The notes below the pieces were generated by a model that was given only the letters and a program-made list of their open reading frames with translations, made no database searches and had not been told where the DNA came from. The position numbers and the translations under genes are program-made. From Peteryoungia wuzhouensis (lineage in GTDB: Bacteria > Pseudomonadota > Alphaproteobacteria > Rhizobiales > Rhizobiaceae): 64,000 bases of DNA. Positions within the stretch are counted from its first letter, which is position 1, and every line of letters starts with the position of its first letter. Location of the stretch: assembly GCF_003205195.1 (NCBI RefSeq), contig NZ_QJRY01000010.1, forward strand, positions 60,083 to 124,082, read 5' to 3'. Shown here in pieces: positions 17,921 to 28,020 of the stretch.

Positions 17921-19771
17921 TTAGTTTTGCACCTGCTTTGACCACCAGATGGATGGAAAGCCGATCCCATATGTCGGCAATTCGGCATGCTCGAACTTGT
18001 CCCAATAGGCGATCCGCGACGAACGAAGGGTATAGCTCGGCACTGTATAGCTGCCCGCCAGCAACAGCCGATCCAGGGCCTTGACCGTGGGGATCAGGGT
18101 CTCACGATCCTTGGCAAAAATGATCTGGTCGATCAGCTTGTCGATTGCGGGGTCGGAAATGCCGGCATAGTTGCGTGACCCCTGCTGATTGACCGACCGC
18201 GAACCCCAATAGTCCCGCTGTTCGTTGCCAGGATTGAGGCTCTGCGCCCATCCAAGATAGATCATGTCGTAGTCGAAGCTGCGGACGCGATTGGTATATT
18301 GGGCGGAATCCACCGTCCTGACGGAGACCTGTATGCCGATCTTCTTGAGATTGTCCGCGAAAGGGAGAGCGACGCGCTCGATGGTCGGCCCATTCAGCAG
18401 AATTTCGAACTGCAGCGGTTTTCCCGTGGCAGCGAAGGTCATCTTTCCGCCGCGCAGTTCGTAACCGGCCTCCTTGAGAAGAGCGAGCGCAGCTCTGAGG
18501 TTCTCGCGCAGTTTGGTGCCGTCGCCTCCGACGGGGTTCGTGTATGGCCGTGTCAAAACTTCCGGCGCGACATCGGGGCCCAGCGACTTCAATATGTGGA
18601 GCTCCTTGCCCTCGGGCACGCCCTGCGATGCCAGCTCCGAGCCGTAGAAGTAGCTGTCTATCCGTTTGTATTGATCGAAGAAAATCGTCCTGTTCAGCTC
18701 TTCGAAATCGAACGCATAATTCAGTGCCTTGCGGACGCGGGCATCCTTGAACATCTCGCGGCGCATATTGGGGATGAAGCCGACGAGCACACCTGATGTC
18801 TTGTACTCGTTGTCAAGCACCTGCCGTTTCACACGGCCGTCTGTGACGGCGGGAAAATCATAAGACCGCGCCCAGCGCATCGCGGAGTTTTCGGCCCAAT
18901 AGTCGATCGCTCCAGAGCGGAAAGCCTCGAACTCGACATCCAGATCCGCGAAGTAGGTATAGGTCTGCGTTCTGAAATTGTTGTAGCCAATGTTGACGTT
19001 CAGGTTTTTGCCCCAGTAGTCATCTCGCAATTCATAGACAACCTTGGAGCCCGGGGTGAATGAGGCGATGCGGTATGGCCCGGACCCCATGATTGGCTCG
19101 AGCGTGGTTCGCGAAATGTCGCGTGGTTTTCCGTCTGGCCCATTGGCCGTCCACCAGTGCTTGGGAACGATATCCAATTCCCCGACAATGATCGGCAGTT
19201 CACGATTGTTTTTCTCGTCGAAGGTGAATGTCACCTCACGCTCGCCGGTCTTCTCTGCCTTCAGCACATGCGCGTAGTAGGTCGTGTAGAGCGGATTGAG
19301 GTCCTTGAACTTTTCGAAACTGAAGATCACGTCTTCCGGGGTCACGGGCATGCCGTCGGCCCATTTTGCTTCTGCCCGCAGACGGAACGTAGCGGAGGCG
19401 TAATCCGGTGGGTAAGACACCGCCTCGGCAAGCAGGCCATAGACGGCATCCACCTCATCCATGGATGGCTTCAACAGTGTTTCGGTCACCAGTGACAATC
19501 GGGGGGACAATCCGGCCGCAAGTTCACCTTTGTCGAGAACGGGGTTGAAACTGTCGAAGGTGCCGGATGCGGAGAGATTGATGTCTCCGGCTTTGGGCGC
19601 CGTAGGGTTTACGTAGTCGAAACGGGCAAATCCGGGCGGATACTTGATGCCACCCACAATTGACAGGGCATGCCGGAACGGAGCTGCCGGCTCTTGGGCG
19701 ACAGCACTTGCTGTGCTTACCGCAATGCCCGCGACCATCAGCCAGTTCAGAAATCGCCACTTCAAAGCCAT
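17921..19771 (-). CDS. yejA: Periplasmic peptide-binding protein YejA
   Basis: A 616-residue extracellular solute-binding protein (family 5) for the Yej importer. The signal peptide is about 25 residues (ends AVA-QE). The mature protein starts RHALSIVGGIKYPPGF and contains FDSFNPVL, DGMPVTPEDVIFSFEKF and IDSYFYGSELASQGVP, which are typical of YejA. The frame is open to 19942, but the ATG at 19771 follows GGGGAA at correct spacing and begins a normal signal peptide, so it is preferred. Confidence 0.93.
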   Translation of the reverse strand: MALKWRFLNWLMVAGIAVSTASAVAQEPAAPFRHALSIVGGIKYPPGFARFDYVNPTAPKAGDINLSASGTFDSFNPVLDKGELAAGLSPRLSLVTETLLKPSMDEVDAVYGLLAEAVSYPPDYASATFRLRAEAKWADGMPVTPEDVIFSFEKFKDLNPLYTTYYAHVLKAEKTGEREVTFTFDEKNNRELPIIVGELDIVPKHWWTANGPDGKPRDISRTTLEPIMGSGPYRIASFTPGSKVVYELRDDYWGKNLNVNIGYNNFRTQTYTYFADLDVEFEAFRSGAIDYWAENSAMRWARSYDFPAVTDGRVKRQVLDNEYKTSGVLVGFIPNMRREMFKDARVRKALNYAFDFEELNRTIFFDQYKRIDSYFYGSELASQGVPEGKELHILKSLGPDVAPEVLTRPYTNPVGGDGTKLRENLRAALALLKEAGYELRGGKMTFAATGKPLQFEILLNGPTIERVALPFADNLKKIGIQVSVRTVDSAQYTNRVRSFDYDMIYLGWAQSLNPGNEQRDYWGSRSVNQQGSRNYAGISDPAIDKLIDQIIFAKDRETLIPTVKALDRLLLAGSYTVPSYTLRSSRIAYWDKFEHAELPTYGIGFPSIWWSKQVQN

Positions 19772-19982
19772 GCCCAATTCCCCGTTCATTTGGTTGGCAG
19801 GAGAATAGGACAAATGCCTCAGAAATACAGGCATGGTGACATAGATTTGAAACGGGGGATTTGAAAATGAGGATTTGAAATTGGCTGCGTTCGCAGTTTC
19901 ACCAGAATCCTGTTTCACGGTACCATCGCTCACGTGATTCATCCGGGCAGCCGGATCGTCAAACCGCTAGGAAATATCGTTG
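19772..19982. promoter_or_regulatory. Divergent promoter region yejA / mepA
   Basis: A 211-base gap between divergent yejA and mepA starts that should hold both promoters. I see no distinct operator repeat in it. Confidence 0.4.
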
Positions 19983-21044
19983 ATGTCATCGTCCAAAGCC
20001 GGCCGCTTGCTTGCCGCAGCCCTGATGTTTCTGGGAGCCATATCCGCTTCCGCCGTTGATGTCGTTCAGGCTCAGGACACGCCGGCCAAGGAATTGTTCG
20101 GCGGGGTAACATTGCCGACGCGGGCGGCGCCCTCCCCCTATGGCTCCTATGCCAAGGGCTGTATTGCGGGGGCCGTGGCCATTCCGACAGATGGCCCCAC
20201 ATGGCAGGCCATGCGGCTGTCGCGAAACAGGCGCTGGGGACATCCGCAGATGATTGCGCTCTTGGAGCGGTTTTCCCAGGATGCCGCCCAGTTGGGCTGG
20301 GGATCCGGCATCCTGATTGGCGATATCTCGCAGCCGCGCGGCGGACCGATGCTGTCGGGCCACGCCTCCCACCAGGTCGGGCTCGATGCCGATATCTGGT
20401 TTACGCCGAAACCGGCGCAGCCGCTGACGGCAAGCCAGCGTGAGGACATGCCGTTCACCTCAATGCTCGACAAGAGCAAGTTCCTGACGGTGGACAAGCG
20501 TCGCTGGACGAATGTGCATGCCCAGGTGGTTGTGAAGGCCGCGAGCTATCCGCAGGTGGAACGGGTCTTCGTCAATCCCGCGATCAAGAAGAAGCTCTGC
20601 GAAACATGGACTGGCGATCGTGCGGTTCTCGGGAAGATCCGGCCCATTTACGGTCACGACGAGCATTTCCATATCCGCATACGCTGCCCGGAAGGGGCAT
20701 CGGGCTGCAAACCGCAAGCGCCCGTTGCGCCAGGCGATGGCTGCGACCAGTCGCTGGCGTGGTGGTTCACGAAGGAGCCCTGGGCAGCGCCGAAGAAGGA
20801 TCCGAACGCCAAGCCCGCACCGAAACCGCGGGCAACGCAGCTTGACGATCTGCCCAAGGCCTGTAGCGCGATCCTGCATGCTAAGGGACCCGGCAGCGAG
20901 TTGGAGGCCACCTACCAGCCGAGGGGCGGCGCCATGCCGGCCACCTCTGCATCGGCCTTTGTCGCCCCTGCCCAGGCTATTGCGACACCTTTCGAGCTTC
21001 CGGCGGAGGTTCCCGTTCCGCCCGCACGTCCGAGCGGGCTCTGA
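19983..21044 (+). CDS. mepA: Penicillin-insensitive murein endopeptidase MepA
   Basis: A 353-residue periplasmic metallopeptidase (family M74) that cuts D-Ala-meso-DAP cross-links in peptidoglycan. The signal peptide is about 29 residues (ends VQA-QD). The zinc-binding region is visible as LSGHASHQVGLDADIWF and the C-terminal IYGHDEHFHIRIRCP with its His-x-His. The tail (about 265-353) is Pro/Ala-rich and probably flexible. The start is the ATG at 19983 after AGGAA; the TTG three bases upstream is less likely. Confidence 0.94.
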   Translation: MSSSKAGRLLAAALMFLGAISASAVDVVQAQDTPAKELFGGVTLPTRAAPSPYGSYAKGCIAGAVAIPTDGPTWQAMRLSRNRRWGHPQMIALLERFSQDAAQLGWGSGILIGDISQPRGGPMLSGHASHQVGLDADIWFTPKPAQPLTASQREDMPFTSMLDKSKFLTVDKRRWTNVHAQVVVKAASYPQVERVFVNPAIKKKLCETWTGDRAVLGKIRPIYGHDEHFHIRIRCPEGASGCKPQAPVAPGDGCDQSLAWWFTKEPWAAPKKDPNAKPAPKPRATQLDDLPKACSAILHAKGPGSELEATYQPRGGAMPATSASAFVAPAQAIATPFELPAEVPVPPARPSGL

Positions 21045-21129
21045 ACTGCAAGTTACCGGGTGGCTTTTCAAGCGAAGGCCACTGCGGTAGAGGGTATCAA
21101 ATCGATTTAAAAGAGCTGCCGATCCCGTC

Positions 21130-21510
21130 ATGACCAGCACCCCTTGCATCGCCCTGATCGCCCACGACCAGAAAAAAGACGATATGGCGGAGTTTGCCCG
21201 CCGCCATCGGTCGAAGCTTCTGCAATGGCGGATCGTGGCGACCGGAACCACGGGCGGCCGCATCCAGGAGGCCGCGCCCGACCTCAATGTGACCCGCCTG
21301 AAAAGCGGTCCCCTCGGTGGAGACCAGCAGATCGGCGCCCTCATCGCCACCGGCGAGGTCGACATGCTGGTGTTCCTCGTCGACCCCTTGACTCCGATGC
21401 CGCATGATGTGGATGTGAAGGCACTGATGCGGCTCGCGACCGTTTACGACATCCCGATGGCGCTCAATCTCGCGACCGCCGACATCCTGATGCAGACCCT
21501 GGCTGCCTGA
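21130..21510 (+). CDS. mgsA: Methylglyoxal synthase
   Basis: A 126-residue enzyme converting dihydroxyacetone phosphate to methylglyoxal and phosphate in the cytoplasm. Characteristic sequence: [13 protein letters not shown] at the start, [12 protein letters not shown] (phosphate binding), [20 protein letters not shown], and [20 protein letters not shown] with the catalytic Asp. Full length. It is followed 27 bases later by glk, so carbon flow through lower glycolysis seems to be the shared theme with gpmA downstream. Confidence 0.96.
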   Translation: MTSTPCIALIAHDQKKDDMAEFARRHRSKLLQWRIVATGTTGGRIQEAAPDLNVTRLKSGPLGGDQQIGALIATGEVDMLVFLVDPLTPMPHDVDVKALMRLATVYDIPMALNLATADILMQTLAA

Positions 21511-21537
21511 GCAGCGGGGGCCAAGACCGGACAGACC

Positions 21538-22581
21538 ATGGCCAAGACACAGCGCGACGACACCCTTCCCTTTCCGATCCTGGTCGGCGACATCGGCGGC
21601 ACGAATGCCCGGTTTTCGATCCTGCTCGATGACAGCGGCGACGCGATTGGTTTTCCGAATGTCGTCAACAAGGATTTCGCCACGATCGACGAGGCGATCC
21701 GGACCTGCGTGCTCGCCGAGACAAGCCATAAGCCGCGGTCGCTGATCCTCGCGCTGGCTGGTCCGATCAAGGGTGACGAGGTGCCTTTGACCAACTGCCC
21801 GTGGGTGGTCAGGCCGAAGGTACTGATGGCGGAACTGGGTTTTGACGAAGTGCTGCTGCTGAACGATTTCGAGGCACAAGCGCTCGCGGCAGCGACGCTA
21901 GGTGAAGCCGACCGGCAGCCGCTCGGCTCTCTGAGCGAGGCGCCTCTCGGCTCGCGCGTCGTGCTGGGGCCAGGAACGGGGCTTGGTGTCGCGGGGCTGG
22001 TGCGGGCACGAGACACCTGGTTTCCGGTGCCAGGCGAAGGCGGACATGTCGATGTCGGGCCTCGCACGGAACGCGACTACGCCATTTGGCCCCATCTGAC
22101 GCCGGTCCATGATCCGAATGTTGCGCTCGGGCGGATTTCGGCCGAAGAACTGCTTTCGGGCCGTGGGCTCATGAACATCTATCGGGCCTTGTGCAAGGCC
22201 GAGGGAAATCGCACGCCGCGCTATGAAGAGCCGGCGGAAGTCTCTGCGGCCGGAATATCCGGCGCTGATGCGCTGGCTGGCGAGGCACTCAGCCTGTTTG
22301 CCACCTATCTGGGCCGCGTTGCGGGCGATCTGGCCCTGATTTTCATGGCAAAGGGCGGAGTCTTCCTTGCCGGGGGCATCTCGCCGAAAATCCTGCCCGC
22401 ACTTCAGAGCGGCGAATTTCGTGCGGCCTTCGAGGACAAGGCGCCACATCAGGGCCTGCTGCACGCAATCCCGACCTTCGTGGTGACACATCCGCAGGCG
22501 GCCCTACATGGGCTGGCGGCATTTGCGAGGGCTCCGTCCGATTTCGGACTGGCGACCGAGGGCCGGCACTGGCGCCGATAG
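21538..22581 (+). CDS. glk: Glucokinase
   Basis: A 347-residue ATP-dependent glucokinase (bacterial Glk family). The phosphate-binding motif is [14 protein letters not shown] (about 15-28). Glucose-binding and hinge motifs are [23 protein letters not shown] and [12 protein letters not shown], with [14 protein letters not shown] near the C-terminus. Length is slightly above the E. coli enzyme, as in other rhizobial Glk proteins. It belongs to the mgsA-glk-ABC-dapB-gpmA run. Confidence 0.96.
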   Translation: MAKTQRDDTLPFPILVGDIGGTNARFSILLDDSGDAIGFPNVVNKDFATIDEAIRTCVLAETSHKPRSLILALAGPIKGDEVPLTNCPWVVRPKVLMAELGFDEVLLLNDFEAQALAAATLGEADRQPLGSLSEAPLGSRVVLGPGTGLGVAGLVRARDTWFPVPGEGGHVDVGPRTERDYAIWPHLTPVHDPNVALGRISAEELLSGRGLMNIYRALCKAEGNRTPRYEEPAEVSAAGISGADALAGEALSLFATYLGRVAGDLALIFMAKGGVFLAGGISPKILPALQSGEFRAAFEDKAPHQGLLHAIPTFVVTHPQAALHGLAAFARAPSDFGLATEGRHWRR

Positions 22582-22679
22582 GCTGCTCTGCGGGCACTAT
22601 GGTCAAATGTGCTGCAACTGGCTATAGAGCGGCGGCCCTATAAGGGCTTTGCCCGGAGCAACAGCACAGGACACCTCTC

Positions 22680-24476
22680 TTGACAGGCACTTCCAACGAA
22701 ACGCTGGACAATGACAGCATCACTGCCGTCTTGCGCCGTGTCGTGGCAGAAAATGGCCGTGAGCATTTGGGCGCCTATGCCTTTGCCATCGCCTGCCTTC
22801 TGACCGTGGCCATGACAACCGCCTTTACGGCGTGGATCATGGAATCGGTCATCAACGAGGCCTTTGCCAACCGTCGTGCTGACCTGATCTGGAGCATCTG
22901 CGGCTCCATCTTTGCCGCCTTCGTCATTCGCGGCTTTGCCGGTTACGGCCAGGCCGTCACGCTCGCCAAAATCGGCAACAACATCGTTGCGAGCTATCAG
23001 CGGCGCCTGTTTGCGCATTTGATGACACTGTCTGTCGGCTACTTCAATGAAGCCCGCTCTGCGCGTCTTTCCGCCCAGATCAACCAGAACATCAACGGCG
23101 TTCGCGACGTGCTCAATCTGACCGTGACATCCCTTGCCCGCGATCTGGTGACACTGGTGTCGCTGATCGGGGTGATGTTCGTCCAGGATGTGGTGCTTTC
23201 ACTTATCGTGTTCACGGTAGCGCCGCCCCTGCTCTTCGGACTGCGCTATCTGTCCAAGCGGTTGCGCAGCGCCACACGCGAAGCTGTTATCCTGAACTCG
23301 CATGTGCTTGGCGCCATGCAGGAGACCGTGCAGGGTATTTCCATCGTCAAGGCCTTCACGATGGAGGCGCAGCTCGAGGAAAAGATCCAGTCGACAATCG
23401 ATGCGGCCGAGCGACGCTCAAACCGGATCGCCCGCCTCAGCGAGCGCAATGGGCCGCTGACGGAATCGCTGGCCGGCCTCTCCGTTGCCGGCGTCATGGC
23501 ATATGCGGCCTTCCAGGCCATCTATGGCGGCGTGCTGCCAGGCGCATTCTTCTCGTTCATTACCGCTCTCCTCCTGGCTTATGAGCCGGCTAAGCGACTG
23601 GCCAAGCTGCAGGTGCAGATGGAACGCGCCGCAGTCAACGCCAAGATGATCTACGAGATCCTCGACATGCAGACGCATCAGCGCGACAAAGCAGGTGCTG
23701 GCGAGCTGGTTGTTCGCGAGGCCAAGATCGAGTTCCGCAACGTCAACTTTGCCTACACCGGCAGCGGACCGGTTCTGCGCAACCTCAGCTTCGTTGCCGA
23801 AGGTGGAAAGACCACGGCGCTTGTCGGGCCTTCCGGGGCCGGCAAATCAACCGTCATCACACTCGTCCCGCGCTTTTACGATCCGGCCGACGGCGAGATC
23901 CTGATCGACGGGCAGAACATTGCCGATGTCACCAAATCCTCGCTGCGCCACCATTTGGCTTATGTCTCACAACAGCCCTACCTCTTCGAAGGTACGATCC
24001 GCGACAATATCCGCTACGGCCGTCCGGACGCGACAGATAGCGAGATCGAGGATGCGGCAAGGCTTGCGAACGCGCACGACTTCATCCTGTCGCAACCGAT
24101 GGGTTATGACACGCCGGTTGGCGAGAACGGGCTGACGCTCTCCGGCGGTCAGCGGCAGCGGCTGTCGATCGCGCGTGCCCTGGTTCGGAATGCACCGATT
24201 CTGCTTCTCGACGAGGCAACCTCGGCTCTCGATACGGAATCGGAAGCTGCCGTCCAGCAGGCGCTGGAAGCGGCCATGGTCGGGCGCACTGTGATCGTCA
24301 TCGCGCATCGGCTTTCGACCGTTATCAAGGCCGACAAGATCATTGTGATGCAGGCCGGCCAAGTGGTCGAAGAAGGCACACATGAGAGCCTTGCACAGCG
24401 GCCAAGCGGACTTTACGCTCGCCTGAACAATCTCCAGGCCGTTCCCAGCGGTCGCGACACCTTGCAGGACCTATGA
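22680..24476 (+). CDS. ABC exporter, fused membrane and ATPase domains (MsbA-like)
   Basis: A 598-residue half-transporter. The N-terminal six-helix exporter domain (about 35-325) carries the coupling region [20 protein letters not shown]. The C-terminal ATPase has Walker [10 protein letters not shown], signature [10 protein letters not shown], Walker [13 protein letters not shown] and the switch His in VIAHRLST. It likely works as a homodimer exporting a lipid or polysaccharide-type substrate; the substrate cannot be read from sequence. The start is a TTG at 22680 preceded by AGGACA; no better ATG exists near the N-terminus. Confidence 0.88.
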   Translation: MTGTSNETLDNDSITAVLRRVVAENGREHLGAYAFAIACLLTVAMTTAFTAWIMESVINEAFANRRADLIWSICGSIFAAFVIRGFAGYGQAVTLAKIGNNIVASYQRRLFAHLMTLSVGYFNEARSARLSAQINQNINGVRDVLNLTVTSLARDLVTLVSLIGVMFVQDVVLSLIVFTVAPPLLFGLRYLSKRLRSATREAVILNSHVLGAMQETVQGISIVKAFTMEAQLEEKIQSTIDAAERRSNRIARLSERNGPLTESLAGLSVAGVMAYAAFQAIYGGVLPGAFFSFITALLLAYEPAKRLAKLQVQMERAAVNAKMIYEILDMQTHQRDKAGAGELVVREAKIEFRNVNFAYTGSGPVLRNLSFVAEGGKTTALVGPSGAGKSTVITLVPRFYDPADGEILIDGQNIADVTKSSLRHHLAYVSQQPYLFEGTIRDNIRYGRPDATDSEIEDAARLANAHDFILSQPMGYDTPVGENGLTLSGGQRQRLSIARALVRNAPILLLDEATSALDTESEAAVQQALEAAMVGRTVIVIAHRLSTVIKADKIIVMQAGQVVEEGTHESLAQRPSGLYARLNNLQAVPSGRDTLQDL

Positions 24477-25303
24477 TCATGAATGCCCCAATCAAGCTCG
24501 TCGTCGTCGGTGCCGCCGGGCGCATGGGGCGTACACTCATCAATCTGATCAGCCAGACGCCGGGCGTGGTGCTTCATGCTGCCGTCGAGCGTGCGGGTTC
24601 AGCAGCGCTGGGCAAGGATGCCGGCGACCTTGCGGGGGCGGGCACTCTGGGCGTTGCCATCACCGACGATCCACTTGCCGCTTTCCTGCATGCCGATGGT
24701 GTTATCGACTTTACCTCGCCGGCCTCAACCGTGGAATTTGCCGCACTCGCAGCACAGGCACGGATCGTGCACGTCATCGGAACGACGGGTTGCCTGCCGG
24801 AGCACGAAGACAAGATCGATGCGGCGGCGCGTCATGCACGTGTGGTGAAATCCGGCAATATGAGCCTCGGCGTGAACCTTTTGTCTGTCTTGATCAAGCA
24901 GGCTGCGCGAGCGCTCGAAGCCGCCGACTGGGACATCGAAGTCCTGGAGATGCACCACAAGCACAAGGTCGACGCACCCTCCGGCACGGCACTCCTGCTG
25001 GGGCAGGCGGCAGCGGAGGGACGTGGCGTCGATTTGACCAGCCACTCCGTTCGGGTACGCGACGGCCATACCGGTGCACGCGAAGAGGGCTCGATCGGTT
25101 TTGCAACGCTGCGTGGCGGTTCCGTGATCGGCGAACACTCCGTGCTGTTTGCGGGCGAAGGTGAGATCATCACACTTTCTCACAGTGCCGGCGACCGTTC
25201 GCTGTTTGCCCGCGGCGCCCTGAAGGCCGCCGTCTGGGCGTTCGACAAGAAACCCGGCCGTTACACCATGCTCGACGTGCTCGGGCTCAACTCCACCCCC
25301 TGA
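24473..25303 (+). CDS. dapB: 4-hydroxy-tetrahydrodipicolinate reductase
   Basis: A 276-residue enzyme of the lysine/meso-diaminopimelate pathway, reducing HTPA with NAD(P)H. The Rossmann motif is [14 protein letters not shown]. The active-site segment [19 protein letters not shown] contains the catalytic His and Lys, and [16 protein letters not shown] is typical of the C-terminal domain. The start overlaps the upstream ABC exporter by four bases (ATGA); a second in-frame ATG follows two codons later. Confidence 0.97.
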   Translation: MIMNAPIKLVVVGAAGRMGRTLINLISQTPGVVLHAAVERAGSAALGKDAGDLAGAGTLGVAITDDPLAAFLHADGVIDFTSPASTVEFAALAAQARIVHVIGTTGCLPEHEDKIDAAARHARVVKSGNMSLGVNLLSVLIKQAARALEAADWDIEVLEMHHKHKVDAPSGTALLLGQAAAEGRGVDLTSHSVRVRDGHTGAREEGSIGFATLRGGSVIGEHSVLFAGEGEIITLSHSAGDRSLFARGALKAAVWAFDKKPGRYTMLDVLGLNSTP

Positions 25304-25324
25304 TCGTCAAGAGAGGAATTGTCG

Positions 25325-25960
25325 ATGACCGGTACCCTCGTGCTCGTGCGCCATGGCCAGAGCGACTGGAACCTGAAAAACCTGTTTACCGGCTGGCGTG
25401 ATCCGGATCTCACCGAGCTCGGTGTGCAGGAAGCCAATGCCGGCGGCAAGGCGCTGGCCGACTACGGCATGAAGTTCGACGTGGCCTTCACGTCGGTCCT
25501 CACGCGTGCGCAGAAAACCTGCAACATCATTCTGGAAAACGTCGGCCAGACCGGTCTTGAGACGATCAAGGACCAGGCGCTGAACGAGCGTGACTATGGT
25601 GACCTCTCCGGTCTCAACAAGGATGACGCCCGCGCCAAGTGGGGCGAAGAACAGGTGCATATCTGGCGCCGTTCCTACGATATCCCGCCGCCGGGTGGCG
25701 AAAGCCTGCGCGACACCGGCGCGCGCGTGTGGCCCTATTACCTGACCGAAATCCTGCCGCGCGTGCTGCGTGGCGAGAAGGTGCTTGTCGCCGCACACGG
25801 CAATTCGCTGCGGTCGCTGGTGATGGTGCTGGACAAGCTGACCAAGGAGCAGATCCTCGGCGTCAATCTCGCAACCGGCGTTCCCATGGTCTACAAGCTG
25901 AACGCGGATTCGACAGTGGCTTCGAAGGAAGTGCTCGGCGACATGTCTGCCGCCCATTGA
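25325..25960 (+). CDS. gpmA: 2,3-bisphosphoglycerate-dependent phosphoglycerate mutase
   Basis: A 211-residue glycolytic enzyme interconverting 2- and 3-phosphoglycerate. The phosphohistidine motif is [12 protein letters not shown] and the second catalytic His is in [25 protein letters not shown] and [17 protein letters not shown] match the family. It is a short alphaproteobacterial form. The ATG at 25325 is preferred over the TTG at 25319 because AGAGGAA lies at correct distance. A strong terminator follows. Confidence 0.97.
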   Translation: MTGTLVLVRHGQSDWNLKNLFTGWRDPDLTELGVQEANAGGKALADYGMKFDVAFTSVLTRAQKTCNIILENVGQTGLETIKDQALNERDYGDLSGLNKDDARAKWGEEQVHIWRRSYDIPPPGGESLRDTGARVWPYYLTEILPRVLRGEKVLVAAHGNSLRSLVMVLDKLTKEQILGVNLATGVPMVYKLNADSTVASKEVLGDMSAAH

Positions 25961-26027
25961 GTTCATTGCTTGCGCCTGGGCAACAGGCCATGCGCCTTTG
26001 CTGACAGCTACTTAGTCAGCTAAACTG

Positions 26028-26063
26028 TGGCCGGGCCGAGGTAATCCTCTCCCGGCCATTTTT
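26028..26063 (+). terminator. Rho-independent terminator after gpmA
   Basis: An 8-bp stem TGGCCGGG / CCCGGCCA (26028-26035 and 26051-26058) with an inner GAGG/CCTC hairpin, followed by five T residues. It ends the dapB-gpmA transcript and faces the convergent LysR gene. Confidence 0.9.
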
Positions 26064-26123
26064 GCATGCTATCGCTTTATGTTGCTCAGGAAATCAGGGC
26101 GCCAGCGGACATGCGGTAGCATC

Positions 26124-27035
26124 TCAGTCGAGCTTCAGTTGCGATCTTGCCAGAAGCTGAACCATCCAATCGACAAAGATCCGGACCTTGTTGCTGAGAT
26201 GCCTGTTCGGCGGATAGACAATGTAGAGGGGTATCGGTTCTATGTGCCATTCAGGCAGGACCCTAACCAGCTGCCCCTGTTTCAAAGCATCCATCGCCAT
26301 GAAGTGGGCAAGTGGGGCAACGCCGAGTCCGGACAAAGCTGCGGCGAGATAGGTACGGGCGTCGTTGACCGAGACGATGTAGCGGGTGTTGACCTCAATC
26401 CGCTCCCCCTCGCGTATGAAATCGAATGGGATCGTCCGGTTGGTCGTTGCAAGGAAGTAGTTAACGCAGTGATGCCGGTCGGCGAGTTCCCTTGGATGAG
26501 TGGGCATGCCGAAGTCTTCAAGATAACGAGGGGCCGCACAAGCGATCAGGGCCATCTCGCCAACTTTGCGGGCGATCAGTGACTGGTCGCGAAGCACCCC
26601 GGCCCGCAAGGCGCAGTCGACGTTCTCCGCGAGGTAGTCCACGGTGCGGTCCCCGACGCCCAGATCGATCTGGATGTCGGGGTACTGGGCGTGAAACTGT
26701 GCCAGGGCCGGGATGAGAAGGAGATCCGCAAATGCGCCGGCCATCTCGACACGAAGACGACCGGCGGGGTTGGTGCGCGAACGCGAAAGACTGCCGTCCA
26801 GTTCGTCGATTTCTGCAACGATCTGAACCGCTCTCTCGTAGTAGAGGGCGCCGTCTGTTGTGACCATCACACGGCGTGTGGTCCTGTTCAGCAGTTTTGT
26901 CTGAAGATGTGCTTCGAGATTCTGAATGAGGTTGCTGACCGTGGCCTTCGGTGTGCCCATGGCCGTGGAGGCGCGCGTGAAGCTGCCCGTCTCCACCACT
27001 CTCACGAATGCACGCATGGCTGATAACTGATCCAT
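26124..27035 (-). CDS. LysR-family transcriptional regulator
   Basis: A 303-residue LysR regulator. The N-terminal winged helix-turn-helix (about 1-60) contains FVRVVETGSFTRASTAMGTP and VSNLIQNLEAHLQTKLLNRT. The effector-binding domain (about 90-300) has GDRTVDYLAENVDCALRAG and YPPNRHLSNKVRIFVDWMV. It diverges from the hydrolase-like gene and the RND efflux genes and probably controls them. A palindrome lies just upstream of its start (27051-27073). The effector is unknown. Confidence 0.93.
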   Translation of the reverse strand: MDQLSAMRAFVRVVETGSFTRASTAMGTPKATVSNLIQNLEAHLQTKLLNRTTRRVMVTTDGALYYERAVQIVAEIDELDGSLSRSRTNPAGRLRVEMAGAFADLLLIPALAQFHAQYPDIQIDLGVGDRTVDYLAENVDCALRAGVLRDQSLIARKVGEMALIACAAPRYLEDFGMPTHPRELADRHHCVNYFLATTNRTIPFDFIREGERIEVNTRYIVSVNDARTYLAAALSGLGVAPLAHFMAMDALKQGQLVRVLPEWHIEPIPLYIVYPPNRHLSNKVRIFVDWMVQLLARSQLKLD

Positions 27036-27050
27036 GGATACCTCGTGGTA

Positions 27051-27073
27051 AAATTTGATTATTGTTCGAATTT
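27051..27073. promoter_or_regulatory. Candidate LysR operator
   Basis: An inverted repeat with arms AAATTTGA and TCGAATTT (7 of 8 positions pair) and a 7-base spacer, 15 bases upstream of the LysR start in the divergent gap. Its geometry matches that of the palindrome at the second LysR gene (36966-36988). It is typical in place and form for LysR autoregulation and activation of the divergent gene. Confidence 0.5.
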
Positions 27074-27172
27074 CTGGACAGTGAAGCTCACATTGTCATA
27101 CTTCTCATCAACTGTCGATCAATGATAGAGATTTCTGTGTCTCTCGATGGTTCGGGAGAATCAGGTGGCGAG

Positions 27173-27970
27173 ATGACGGTCGAAACAAAAGATATGGTGC
27201 TCGAAAAGGTGGCCATCGGCCCCGTTTCGGCGCGTGTCTACCAAGGTGCAGATTACGCCAAGGGGCCGCCCGTCGTTCTCTACTTTCATGGTGGTGCATT
27301 TCGGCAGTCGGGTCTGCAGGAATGCCCCGTTGCAAGATGCATTGCCCAAACAGGTGCCATTGTTGTCGTCCCTGATTACAACGGGCCGTTGGGCGGTGTC
27401 TTTCCCCATCCACTCGAAGTTGGATTTTCGATCTTCTCCTACCTCGCCAAGAAGCGCGCAGGGCTTGGCGACAGAAAATCGCAGCTCTTCGTTGGTGGTG
27501 AGGAATCGGGAGGGAGTGTCGCGGCCGGCGTCGCGCTGAAGGCACGCGATCACTTTGCCGAGGAACTGGATGGACAGGTGCTGTTCTCTCCGCTTCTGGA
27601 TCCCTTTATGGGGACAGCGTCCTTTCAGATGGCCGATGGGATCGGTATGCGGCAGCGCTGGTCTGAGGGGTGGAACCACTATCTGAGCGGCGGCGTGTGC
27701 CACCCGTATGCCGCGCCTCGGCTATGCTCGCGCCTGTCGGGAATGGCTCCTGCACTCATCGTGTCGGCGAAGGACGATCCTCTCGCCGACGAAGCGCTGG
27801 CCTATGCGGATTGCCTACAGCGGTCGGGCGTGATGGTTCGCAGCCATCTCCTTGCCGCCGGAACAGGTTGGCCTTCGATCTATGGTGGGGCGGTGGACCA
27901 AGCACCATCCTACGAGGACAGCATTTGCCGCTATTTCTCGGATTTCATCCGGGACCTGCGCGTTCAATGA
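27173..27970 (+). CDS. Alpha/beta-hydrolase-fold protein with degenerate active site
   Basis: A 265-residue protein of the HSL-like alpha/beta-hydrolase group. The oxyanion-hole motif LYFHGGAF is intact. The nucleophile elbow, normally GDSAG in this group, reads EESGG inside GGEESGGSVA. The acid is likely in SAKDDPLADEA, but where a catalytic His is expected (HGF-type motif) the sequence is AAGTGWPSIYG with no His. It may be inactive or bind a ligand. Upstream in-frame starts exist (27062, 27122); the ATG at 27173 has AGGTGG before it. It stands between LysR and the efflux genes, 50 bases before the latter. Confidence 0.7.
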   Translation: MTVETKDMVLEKVAIGPVSARVYQGADYAKGPPVVLYFHGGAFRQSGLQECPVARCIAQTGAIVVVPDYNGPLGGVFPHPLEVGFSIFSYLAKKRAGLGDRKSQLFVGGEESGGSVAAGVALKARDHFAEELDGQVLFSPLLDPFMGTASFQMADGIGMRQRWSEGWNHYLSGGVCHPYAAPRLCSRLSGMAPALIVSAKDDPLADEALAYADCLQRSGVMVRSHLLAAGTGWPSIYGGAVDQAPSYEDSICRYFSDFIRDLRVQ

Positions 27971-28020
27971 TTTTGGGAACACATCACTAGCCCTTTGATC
28001 GGGCATCAAGGAGTATAACC

